Position numbers and translations under genes: made by a program. The notes under the pieces were generated by a model, which was not told where the DNA came from, ran no database searches, and saw only the letters and a list, made by a program, of their open reading frames with translations. This document shows positions 1-5,328 of a stretch of DNA of 10,159 nt, in pieces. Source of the stretch: Clostridiales bacterium UBA4696. Its GTDB lineage: Bacteria > Bacillota > Clostridia > Oscillospirales > Oscillospiraceae. The stretch's first letter is position 1. The number at the start of each line of letters is the position of its first letter. The stretch is from the NCBI GenBank assembly GCA_002404795.1, contig DHKK01000063.1, positions 446 to 10,604 on the forward strand. Direction: 5' to 3'.

Positions 1-56
1 ACTCCTACACCAGCCAGATGGTCCGCACCATCAAGTACTTCTCCGAGCTGGGCTAA
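1..56 (+). CDS. 3' end of an unidentified protein-coding gene
   Basis: Only the last 17 codons and a TAA stop are inside the window, read in frame 3 (first full codon at base 3). The visible C-terminus is SYTSQMVRTIKYFSELG. Every one of these codons ends in C or G, the bias of the certain genes here, and the stop is followed 18 bases later by a strong terminator. That makes this frame the real one. The tail is too short to name a family, so no function is proposed. It is transcribed towards the lipoprotein gene but separated from it by the terminator and a new promoter. Confidence 0.75.
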   Translation, partial: SYTSQMVRTIKYFSELG

Positions 57-74
57 TTCCCACACTGCAACCAG

Positions 75-105
75 ACAGGCGCTGCTCCGGCAGCGCCTGT
101 TTTTT
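75..105 (+). terminator. Rho-independent terminator of the upstream gene
   Basis: A perfect GC-rich stem pairs ACAGGCGCTGC (75-85) with GCAGCGCCTGT (90-100) around a four-base TCCG loop. A run of six T (100-105) follows. It lies just after the stop of the partial gene and isolates it from the promoter at 119. Confidence 0.93.
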
Positions 106-118
106 CGTCTTTGCGTGG

Positions 119-147
119 TTGACAAGAGTAGACTTATATGCTACGAT
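119..147 (+). promoter_or_regulatory. Sigma-A type promoter of the lipoprotein gene
   Basis: A perfect -35 TTGACA (119-124) is followed by a 17-base spacer and -10 TACGAT (142-147). The start codon is at 182, giving a leader of roughly 28 bases with the ribosome binding site GGAGGTG at 170-176. The -10 box is one of the bases shared with the inverted repeat at 128-155. Confidence 0.85.
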
Positions 148-169
148 AAGTCTACAAAAGTAAACCTAT
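128..169. promoter_or_regulatory. Probable repressor operator: 10-bp inverted repeat plus a third half-site
   Basis: GTAGACTTAT (128-137) and ATAAGTCTAC (146-155) are exact reverse complements separated by eight bases. A third copy, GTAAACCTAT (160-169), matches the first half-site at 8 of 10 positions in direct orientation. The first arm sits in the promoter spacer and the second overlaps the -10 box and start point, which is the placement of a repressor site. The half-site style resembles operators of BlaI/MecI-family repressors as I know them from clostridia, but that assignment is inference and no such regulator gene is in the window. Confidence 0.7.
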
Positions 170-181
170 GGAGGTGCGGAT

Positions 182-2263
182 ATGAAGCGATTTGCTGCGT
201 TCCTGCTGGCCTGTGTGCTGCTGTGCGCCTGTTCTGCCTGCAAAAAAGAAAGCCCGCCTGCGCCGGAACCGGCGCAGACGGCAAAGGCTGACCCGGAGCA
301 GACGATCTCCGGTCTCTCCGTCCGGATCCCCGCGACGCAGTACCGGCTGGGCCGCACAGAGCCGGAGCTTCTGGACCTCGGCGAACATCTGCTGCCGTAC
401 GACAAGGGCGCGGTGCTGACCGGCATGATCTTCGCGCAGGACGAGGCGGAGAGCAGAACCGAGGCCGCCGCCTTCTACGCGCCGGACCGCAGCTGCGTCG
501 TGCAGACGCTGGCCGTCTCGCCGGGCGGAAGGGTCGTGCAGACTGCGCTGGACGGGGAGAGGCTGTTCTCGCTGGAAGCGGCAGGGGAGGATGGGACCCA
601 ATGGACGCTCCATGGCCCGGACACAGAAGCCAGCCTGGACGCCGCTCTGACCGGCTGCTCCAACATCACGGCAATGGCCGTCCGGGAAGACACGGTCTAT
701 CTCGCGGCGGATGGCGCCTGTGTCCTTGCCTGTTCGCCGGACGGGACGCTCCTCTGGAAGCAGGAGGCCCCCGCCATCGACCGCTTTTTCTCCGCGCAGG
801 ACGGCCGTCTGCTCGCGTGGGCGCGGCAGGAACAGGCAATCTATCTGCTGGAAGACGGCGCGCTCCGCCGCCTCTGCGCGCTGCCGGACCTGTTCTGCAC
901 CGGCGTCGAGCAGCTCTATCCGGGCGACCAGACGCCCTATGACTGCATCGTCTGCGCCAACGATGCCTTTTTCGGCTGGTCGATCGACGCGGAAGCCGTC
1001 ACGCAGCTGTTCACCTGCGACGCCGTCGGCCTGTACGCCGGGGATATCCTCGACTTCTGCAGCCTGGGAAACGACCGGTATCTCGGCCTTGAATGGGCTC
1101 CGTCCGCGTCCGGGGAACCCGGCTGCACCCTGTTCTGGCTGACGCCCGTGGAGGGCAAGCTCCCGGAAAAGCGCACCATCCGCGTTGCCGGAAGCCGCAG
1201 CAGCATCTTTTCCATGGCCGTCCGCGATTTTTCCTCTCTGTACCCCGAATATCAGGTCGAATTCGTCGACTATGAGGCGCAGTATGGGGAACAGGCGGAC
1301 CAGCAGCTTTTGATGGACCTCCTCTACGGCCAGAGCCCGGACCTTCTGTTCGTGAACGGTCTGGACTATGAAGTCTATGCGCGGCAGGGACTGCTGGAGG
1401 ATCTGTACGCGTGGATCGACGCGGACGAGACGCTTTCCCGCGCCGATTTCACGCAGAACCTGCTCCGCGCGCTGGAAACGGACGGCGCACTGTACCGCCT
1501 GCCGCAGACTTACATGCTGGATACGACCGTCGGCCTGCGTGAGAGCGTCGGAGGAAAAGACGGCTGGTCCATGACGGAGTTTCTGGATATCGCGCAGGCG
1601 CATCCGGAGCTTGCCTCGGTCTTTGCGCAGGAGGACGAACAGGGCATGCTGGAGCTGCTGCTTCTCCACGCACCGACAGGTTTTGTGAATTATGAAACGG
1701 CAGAAGCACAGTTTGATTCGCCGGACTTTCTGCGCCTGCTGGCGCTCGCTGAGGCGCAGAAGCGGCCGGATGCGGAATCGGACCGGGAAGCGCTGCAAAG
1801 CGGCGAGGTGCTTCTGGAGGAGTTGATGATCATGCGTGCGGAGGAATTTGAGGAGCGCTATGCAGCAGAACTGCAGGACTGTGCATTTCCGGGCTTTCCC
1901 GGCGCGAGCCGCGCGGAGTTTTACCTGACCCTGCCGATGGCCATCCCGGTCAACGCACAGGAGAAAGCGGGCGCGTGGGCCTTCCTGAAGCTGCTCATCA
2001 CCGAGGACCGCTACGCGGCGCGCGGCCGCGGCGGCTGGCTGCCCCTGCAGGCGGATTTCAAGGACAAGACGGCCGCCATGCAAGACCCGGATGCAGAAAG
2101 ACTCCTGCGTACCCTGCAGGAGGCAGCGACATCCGTGTTTTATTACGACGCTGCCATCAGCCAGATCCTCGCCGACGAGCTTCCATACTTCCTCTCCGGC
2201 GACCAGACCGCCGCCCGCATCCAGCGCCGCACCCAGCTCTATCTGGAAGAGACCTACCGCTGA
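182..2263 (+). CDS. Lipoprotein with C-terminal extracellular solute-binding (family 1-like) domain
   Basis: This 693-aa protein begins with a lipoprotein signal: basic MKR, a hydrophobic stretch, then a lipobox with lipidation at Cys17 (L-C-A-C) or Cys20. A low-complexity Pro/Glu/Ala linker follows. Residues about 40-325 are rich in short beta-strand-like repeats with PDGTLLW-type turns and may form a beta-propeller-like domain; this is a weak call. From about residue 331 (RTIRVAG) to the end the sequence reads like a family 1 extracellular solute-binding protein. It has a YPEYQVEFVDY strand, a SPDLLFVNG segment, DLYAWID, a GALYRLPQTY motif, and a late FLKLLI helix. Such domains normally bind sugars or other solutes for ABC importers, but no permease or ATPase lies on either side, so it may be a sensor or an orphan binding protein. 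The ATG at 182 is set by GGAGGTG six bases before it. The ligand is unknown. Confidence 0.85.
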   Translation: MKRFAAFLLACVLLCACSACKKESPPAPEPAQTAKADPEQTISGLSVRIPATQYRLGRTEPELLDLGEHLLPYDKGAVLTGMIFAQDEAESRTEAAAFYAPDRSCVVQTLAVSPGGRVVQTALDGERLFSLEAAGEDGTQWTLHGPDTEASLDAALTGCSNITAMAVREDTVYLAADGACVLACSPDGTLLWKQEAPAIDRFFSAQDGRLLAWARQEQAIYLLEDGALRRLCALPDLFCTGVEQLYPGDQTPYDCIVCANDAFFGWSIDAEAVTQLFTCDAVGLYAGDILDFCSLGNDRYLGLEWAPSASGEPGCTLFWLTPVEGKLPEKRTIRVAGSRSSIFSMAVRDFSSLYPEYQVEFVDYEAQYGEQADQQLLMDLLYGQSPDLLFVNGLDYEVYARQGLLEDLYAWIDADETLSRADFTQNLLRALETDGALYRLPQTYMLDTTVGLRESVGGKDGWSMTEFLDIAQAHPELASVFAQEDEQGMLELLLLHAPTGFVNYETAEAQFDSPDFLRLLALAEAQKRPDAESDREALQSGEVLLEELMIMRAEEFEERYAAELQDCAFPGFPGASRAEFYLTLPMAIPVNAQEKAGAWAFLKLLITEDRYAARGRGGWLPLQADFKDKTAAMQDPDAERLLRTLQEAATSVFYYDAAISQILADELPYFLSGDQTAARIQRRTQLYLEETYR

Positions 2264-2300
2264 ATACCAGCGCAGAGGCCGGAAGCGGCCGTACTCAAAC

Positions 2301-2370
2301 AAAAAGAACCCGCGTCCCCCGGACTTTCACTGCCGGGGTCAACGGCAAAAGCCGCCGACACGAGTTCTTC
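2301..2370 (-). ncRNA. Candidate small RNA: three-way junction with terminal U-tract
   Basis: On the - strand an RNA of about 70 nt would start near 2370 and end in a U-tract at 2305-2301. P1 pairs 2368-2357 with 2316-2305 (12 bp). P2 pairs 2356-2351 with 2346-2341 under a UUUU loop. P3 pairs 2338-2333 with 2322-2317 under the ten-base loop CAGUGAAAGU. Only G2340 and A2339 are unpaired at the junction. Four of the pairs are G.U on the - strand but would be C.A mismatches on the + strand, so the - strand is the folded one. A consensus promoter lies directly upstream and no open frame of note is inside. I do not recognise the family. It could also be a dispersed intergenic repeat. Confidence 0.65.
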
Positions 2371-2376
2371 GAAATC

Positions 2377-2405
2377 AGTATATTCAAAATAGAAGATTTT
2401 GTCAA
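2377..2405 (-). promoter_or_regulatory. Consensus promoter of the candidate small RNA
   Basis: Read on the - strand, a perfect -35 TTGACA (2405-2400), a 17-base spacer and -10 TATACT (2382-2377) place transcription start at about G2370, two bases before the first paired base of the three-way junction. The promoter is downstream of the ATPase gene and its terminator, so it serves nothing else on this strand before the convergent lipoprotein gene. The spacer also holds a weak hairpin, CAAAAT/ATTTTG (2385-2390 with 2396-2401). Confidence 0.75.
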
Positions 2406-2450
2406 GAAAAACAATGTCAGTGAGAAACCAGGCGTTTTTTCCAAAAGAGA

Positions 2451-2481
2451 TTGACTTTTGCCCCACAGTAGGGTATTTTAT
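2451..2481 (+). promoter_or_regulatory. Possible MerR-type promoter pointing into the terminator
   Basis: TTGACT (2451-2456) is followed by TATTTT at a 17-base spacing (2474-2479), or by TTTTAT at a 19-base spacing (2476-2481). A near-perfect dyad, CCCCAC-A-GTAGGG (2461-2473, one mismatched pair), sits in the spacer between the boxes, as in MerR-family activated promoters. Transcription would begin near 2486, just as the terminator stem begins, and run antisense to the end of the ATPase gene if not terminated. No + strand gene lies downstream, so this may be a remnant or may make a very short RNA. Confidence 0.4.
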
Positions 2482-2483
2482 AA

Positions 2484-2549
2484 AAAAACACTCCGCAGAA
2501 GGGACATGGGCATTTGGAAGCCCATGCCGCGAAGAAGCGGAGTGTTTTT
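2484..2549. terminator. Large bidirectional terminator between convergent transcription units
   Basis: An outer stem pairs AAAAACACTCCGC (2484-2496) with GCGGAGTGTTTTT (2537-2549) perfectly. An inner stem pairs CATGGGC (2505-2511) with GCCCATG (2520-2526). Unpaired purine-rich segments separate them. On the - strand the stem is followed by T7, ending the ATPase operon. On the + strand it is followed by GTTTTTATGTTTT and can stop readthrough from the lipoprotein gene. The two-tier shape is more elaborate than a plain terminator. Confidence 0.88.
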
Positions 2550-2578
2550 ATGTTTTAGATTTGTTATGATCGTGCAAT

Positions 2579-4462
2579 TCAGACGTTCTTCACAGCCAGC
2601 GCGCGGATGGCGTTGAGGACGGCGAGGATCATGACGCCGACGTCGGCGAAGATGGCCAGCCACATATCCGCGATGCCGCACGCGCCGAGGATCAGGCAGG
2701 CTGCCTTGACGACCAGCGCGAACACGATGTTCTCGTACACGATGCGGATGCACTTGCGGGAAATGCCGATGGCCTTGGAGATCTTCATCGGGTCGTCGTC
2801 CATCAGCACGACGTCCGCCGCTTCGATCGCCGCGTCGGAGCCCATCGCGCCCATCGCAATGCCGATATCCGCCCGCGAGAGGACCGGCGCGTCGTTGATG
2901 CCGTCGCCGACAAAGGCGAGCTTGGCCTTCGGACTCTTTTCTGCCAGCAGCTTTTCCACCTGCGTGACCTTGTCGGCCGGCAGCAGCTCGCTGTGGACCT
3001 CGTCTACGCCGAGATCCTTCGCGACCTGCTCCGCCACGCGCTTCGTATCGCCCGTCAGCATGACGGTCTTCTGCGCGCCGGTCCGCTTGATGGCGGCGAT
3101 AGCCTCCTTTGCGTCCGGCTTTTCAATGTCGGAGATCACGATGTGACCAGCATATTTGCCGTCGATCGAGATATGCAGGATCGTGCCGACGCAGTGGCAG
3201 GGGATGCAGTCTACACTCAGCTTTTCCATCAGCTTGTCGTTGCCGATGGCGATCTTCATCCCGTCGACCGTAGCGGTCAGACCGTGGCCGCTGATCTCCT
3301 CGATATCGGACACGCGGCTGCGGTCGATCGGCTTGCCATAGGCCCGCTGCAGGCTCTTGCTGATGGGGTGCGAGGAGGCGCACTCGGCATGGGCGGCCAG
3401 CTCGATGAGCTTTTCGTTTTCCAGCTCGTTGTGGTGGATGCCGCTGACCTCGAACACACCCCTGGTCAGCGTACCGGTCTTGTCAAAAACCACGATCTTC
3501 GTCTGCGAAAGCGTTTCCATGTAGTTCGAGCCCTTGATCAGCACACCGGCATTGCTCGCGCCGCCGATGCCTGCGAAGAAGCTCAGCGGAATGCTGACGA
3601 CCAGCGCGCAGGGGCAGGAGATGACCAGGAACGTCAGCGCGCGGTAGATCCAGTCCGCCCACGCGGCCGGATTGTCCGCGATCAGATTGATGACCGGCGG
3701 CAAAACCGCCAGCGCCAGCGCCGAGCAGCACACGGCTGGCGTATAGACCCGCGCGAATTTGGAGATGAACGCCTCCGACCGTGACTTGCGGGAGGAAGAT
3801 TCTTCGACCAGCTCCAGGATCTTCGAGACTGTCGATTCGCCGAAGTTCTTCGTCGTGCGGATCTTCAGCACGCCGGACATGTCGATGCAGCCGCTGATGA
3901 CCTCCTCGCCGGGGATGATCTCGCGCGGCAGGCTCTCGCCGGTCAGCGCACTGGTGTTGAGACTGGCCGTGCCCTCGATGACGACGCCGTCGATCGGCAC
4001 CTTTTCGCCCGGCTGCACGACGATCACGCTGCCGACCGCCACGGTATCCGGGTCGACCTGCTCGAGCTTGCCGTCCGTTTCAATGTTGGCGTAGTCCGGG
4101 CGGATATCCATGAGCGCCGTGATGTTCCGGCGGCTCTTGCCGACCGCGTAGCTCTGGAACAGCTCGCCGATCTGGTAGAACAGCATAACGGCGATGGCCT
4201 CGGTGAGGTCCGTGTCCTTTTCGTAGACCGCCAGCGCGATCGCACCGAGCGTAGCGATGGCCATCAGGAAGTTCTCGTCGAACACACGGCCGTTGCCGAT
4301 GCCCTTGGCGGCTTTTTTCAGGATATCATAGCCGATGACCAGATACGTCACGGCGAACAGCACGATCCGCACCGCGCCGGGCATCGGGACGAATTTCGCG
4401 CTCAGCAGCAGCACGATCGCGATGCAGATCCGGATCAGCATTTTTTTCTGTTTCTTCGTCAT
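2579..4462 (-). CDS. cadA: P1B-type heavy-metal ATPase, Zn/Cd/Pb class
   Basis: This 627-aa inner-membrane pump should export Zn(II), Cd(II) or Pb(II) using ATP. Visible motifs are TGES in the actuator domain (174-177), CPC in the metal-binding membrane helix (283-285), DKTGT with phosphorylated Asp327, SHP in the nucleotide-binding domain (364-366) and GDGINDAP (519-526). The last helices carry N578, then Lys586 seven residues later, then D607-V-G609, which is the signature of the Zn/Cd-selective P1B-2 subgroup. There is no N-terminal HMA domain; a separate HMA gene lies just upstream. The nucleotide-binding domain has three close cysteines (C419, C422, C424). I chose ATG at 4462, giving MTKKQKK before the first helix. 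An in-frame GTG four codons earlier is possible, with AAGGAAAGG just before it. The long frame extension to 4780 overlaps the HMA gene and is not real. Confidence 0.94.
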   Translation of the reverse strand: MTKKQKKMLIRICIAIVLLLSAKFVPMPGAVRIVLFAVTYLVIGYDILKKAAKGIGNGRVFDENFLMAIATLGAIALAVYEKDTDLTEAIAVMLFYQIGELFQSYAVGKSRRNITALMDIRPDYANIETDGKLEQVDPDTVAVGSVIVVQPGEKVPIDGVVIEGTASLNTSALTGESLPREIIPGEEVISGCIDMSGVLKIRTTKNFGESTVSKILELVEESSSRKSRSEAFISKFARVYTPAVCCSALALAVLPPVINLIADNPAAWADWIYRALTFLVISCPCALVVSIPLSFFAGIGGASNAGVLIKGSNYMETLSQTKIVVFDKTGTLTRGVFEVSGIHHNELENEKLIELAAHAECASSHPISKSLQRAYGKPIDRSRVSDIEEISGHGLTATVDGMKIAIGNDKLMEKLSVDCIPCHCVGTILHISIDGKYAGHIVISDIEKPDAKEAIAAIKRTGAQKTVMLTGDTKRVAEQVAKDLGVDEVHSELLPADKVTQVEKLLAEKSPKAKLAFVGDGINDAPVLSRADIGIAMGAMGSDAAIEAADVVLMDDDPMKISKAIGISRKCIRIVYENIVFALVVKAACLILGACGIADMWLAIFADVGVMILAVLNAIRALAVKNV

Positions 4463-4496
4463 GGGGAAGCGCACCCTTTCCTTCTTATTTGAGACA

Positions 4497-4527
4497 AAGG
4501 CAGCAGCACCGAAGGCGCTGCTGCCTT
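4497..4527 (-). promoter_or_regulatory. Intercistronic hairpin between the HMA gene and the ATPase gene
   Basis: AAGGCAGCAGC (4497-4507) pairs perfectly with GCTGCTGCCTT (4517-4527). It starts seven bases after the HMA stop and ends about 35 bases before the ATPase start. On the - strand it is followed only by TTTGTCTC, so it looks like a leaky terminator or an mRNA-stabilising or processing element. That would give more HMA protein than ATPase from one transcript; this role is inferred. Confidence 0.6.
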
Positions 4528-4533
4528 GCTTGC

Positions 4534-4752
4534 TTACAGCTCGATCTCGCAGTCCGGCTCGACTTTCCTGCATGCCTTGAGGACGGCCTTCATCGTCTTC
4601 TTCTCGTCCGCGCCCTCGGCGAATTCCACGCTCATCTTCTGCATCATAAAATTGACGCTTGCGGAGGCGACGCCCTCGGTCTTGTTTGCGGCTTCCTCCA
4701 TCAGGTTGGCGCAGTTCGCGCAGTCGACTTCGATCGCATAGGTCTTTTTCAT
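4534..4752 (-). CDS. Stand-alone HMA-domain heavy-metal-binding protein
   Basis: This 72-aa cytoplasmic protein is a single HMA (ferredoxin-like) domain with metal ligands Cys11 and Cys14 in DCANCANLMEE, then GVASASVNF and QKMSVEF strands as in CopZ and CadA N-terminal domains. Asp before the first cysteine (DCxxC rather than MTCxxC) is common in Zn/Cd-class domains. Two extra cysteines lie near the C-terminus (C61, C69). It is the first gene of the operon, with the ATPase, which lacks such a domain, 71 bases downstream, so it probably acts as that pump's detached metal-binding domain or chaperone. The ATG at 4752 is preceded by GGAAGGGG at a good distance. A longer frame to 4803 would run through the operator and lacks a binding site. 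Confidence 0.88.
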   Translation of the reverse strand: MKKTYAIEVDCANCANLMEEAANKTEGVASASVNFMMQKMSVEFAEGADEKKTMKAVLKACRKVEPDCEIEL

Positions 4753-4771
4753 GGTGTACCCCTTCCTGCTT

Positions 4772-4797
4772 ATTAAACAATTAAGCATTCGTTTAAT
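4772..4797. promoter_or_regulatory. ArsR/SmtB-type operator of the metal efflux operon
   Basis: ATTAAAC (4772-4778) and GTTTAAT (4791-4797) form a perfect 7-bp inverted repeat around an AT-rich 12-base centre, giving a 26-bp imperfect palindrome. Its size and AT content fit the long operators of ArsR/SmtB-family metal sensors. It starts about six bases downstream of the predicted start of the hma-ATPase transcript, where a bound repressor would block transcription. The divergent ArsR gene is the obvious regulator. Confidence 0.75.
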
Positions 4798-4809
4798 CTT
4801 CACAAACGC

Positions 4810-4838
4810 AGTATAACGCCGCCCGCTGCGAATGTCAA
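4810..4838 (-). promoter_or_regulatory. Promoter of the hma-ATPase operon
   Basis: On the - strand a perfect -35 TTGACA (4838-4833), a GC-rich 17-base spacer and -10 TATACT (4815-4810) predict a start near 4803. The operator follows immediately. Such a near-consensus promoter fits an operon kept off by a repressor. Confidence 0.88.
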
Positions 4839-4858
4839 GAGCAAAATGAAAAAAACCT

Positions 4859-4886
4859 TTGCATTTTGGAAAGAATTATGTATGAT
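4859..4886 (+). promoter_or_regulatory. Promoter of the ArsR-family regulator gene
   Basis: TTGCAT (4859-4864), a 16-base spacer and TATGAT (4881-4886) lie upstream of the ArsR ribosome binding site, giving a start near 4893. It is divergent from the operon promoter, with the -35 boxes about 20 bases apart. Confidence 0.6.
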
Positions 4887-4891
4887 ATAGA

Positions 4892-4900
4892 AAACGAATG
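4892..4900 (+). promoter_or_regulatory. Half-operator copy in the arsR leader
   Basis: AAACGAATG (4892-4900) is identical to one side of the main operator read on the opposite strand (4795-4787). It sits at the predicted arsR start point and touches the GGAGG ribosome binding site (4900-4904). It may allow autoregulation by the ArsR protein. Confidence 0.45.
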
Positions 4901-4911
4901 GAGGCGGGCGT

Positions 4912-5286
4912 ATGCATACGGACTTGCTGCCGCATCATCACGGCGAGGAAGAACACCATAATATCGACCAGATCCGGGCGCAGCTCGCAAAGGCGGACAA
5001 TTTTCAAATCGTTGCGGATATCTTCAAGCAGGTGGGAGACCCCACGCGCGTGCGGATCTTCTGGCTGCTGTGTCACTGCGAGGAGTGCGTGCAGAATATC
5101 TCCGCCCTCATGGAGATGTCGAGCCCCGCGGTCAGCCACCATCTGCGCGGCCTTAAGGATAACGGCCTCATCGTCTCCCGCCGCGTCGGTAAAGAAGTCT
5201 TCTACAAGGCGGCGGACACCGACCAGAGCCGTCTGCTGCACATCATGATCGAAAAGGTCATGGCCGTCAGCTGCCCCGAAACCTGA
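4912..5286 (+). CDS. ArsR/SmtB-family metal-sensing repressor
   Basis: This 124-aa winged-helix protein should repress the divergent efflux operon and release DNA on binding metal. GDPTRVRIFWLL (42-53) is the typical ArsR opening helix, SSPAVSHHLRGLKDNGLI (70-87) is the recognition helix region, and RRVGKEVFYKA is the wing. Candidate metal ligands are Cys54, Cys56 and Cys59 in CHCEEC at the position of the CadC alpha-3 site, an N-terminal His cluster (8-10, 15-16), and His110 with Cys121 in the last helix. The CadC ELCVC pattern is not exact: Gln61 stands where CadC has its second cysteine. The ATG at 4912 is set by GGAGG seven bases upstream. Zn/Cd sensing is inferred from the neighbour. Confidence 0.9.
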   Translation: MHTDLLPHHHGEEEHHNIDQIRAQLAKADNFQIVADIFKQVGDPTRVRIFWLLCHCEECVQNISALMEMSSPAVSHHLRGLKDNGLIVSRRVGKEVFYKAADTDQSRLLHIMIEKVMAVSCPET

Positions 5287-5291
5287 AAAAC

Positions 5292-5328
5292 CGGACCTGC
5301 CGCAAGCTGCGGCAGGTCCGTTATTTTT
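5292..5328. terminator. Bidirectional terminator between arsR and the SLH gene
   Basis: CGGACCTGCCGCA (5292-5304) pairs perfectly with TGCGGCAGGTCCG (5308-5320) around AGC. The + strand continues TTATTTTTATT, ending arsR, and the - strand continues GGTTTTTCAGG, ending the SLH-protein gene. The + side T-rich tail overlaps the stop codon of the convergent gene. Confidence 0.92.

Noticed and set aside
152..2302. 716-codon open frame on the - strand covering the whole lipoprotein gene
   Set aside because: It is the antisense shadow of a GC-rich, GC3-biased gene. Its product is Arg/Gln/Leu-rich without motifs, there is no binding site at its start, and the + strand frame has a clear lipoprotein signal and domain.
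2301..2370. Reading the three-way junction as the + strand terminator of the lipoprotein gene
   Set aside because: On the + strand four pairs become C.A mismatches and no U-tract follows. The - strand fits better.
2301..2370. Known ribozyme (hammerhead, twister) in the three-way junction
   Set aside because: The junction has only GA unpaired and lacks the conserved core bases of those families.
2993..3784. 263-codon + strand frame opposite the ATPase gene
   Set aside because: It is an antisense shadow of a gene with full catalytic motifs, with no start signal.
4463..4780. N-terminal extension of the ATPase frame to a start at 4780
   Set aside because: The extra 106 residues are basic, low-complexity and overlap the real HMA gene in another frame. 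Known ATPase sequence begins near MTKKQKK at 4462.
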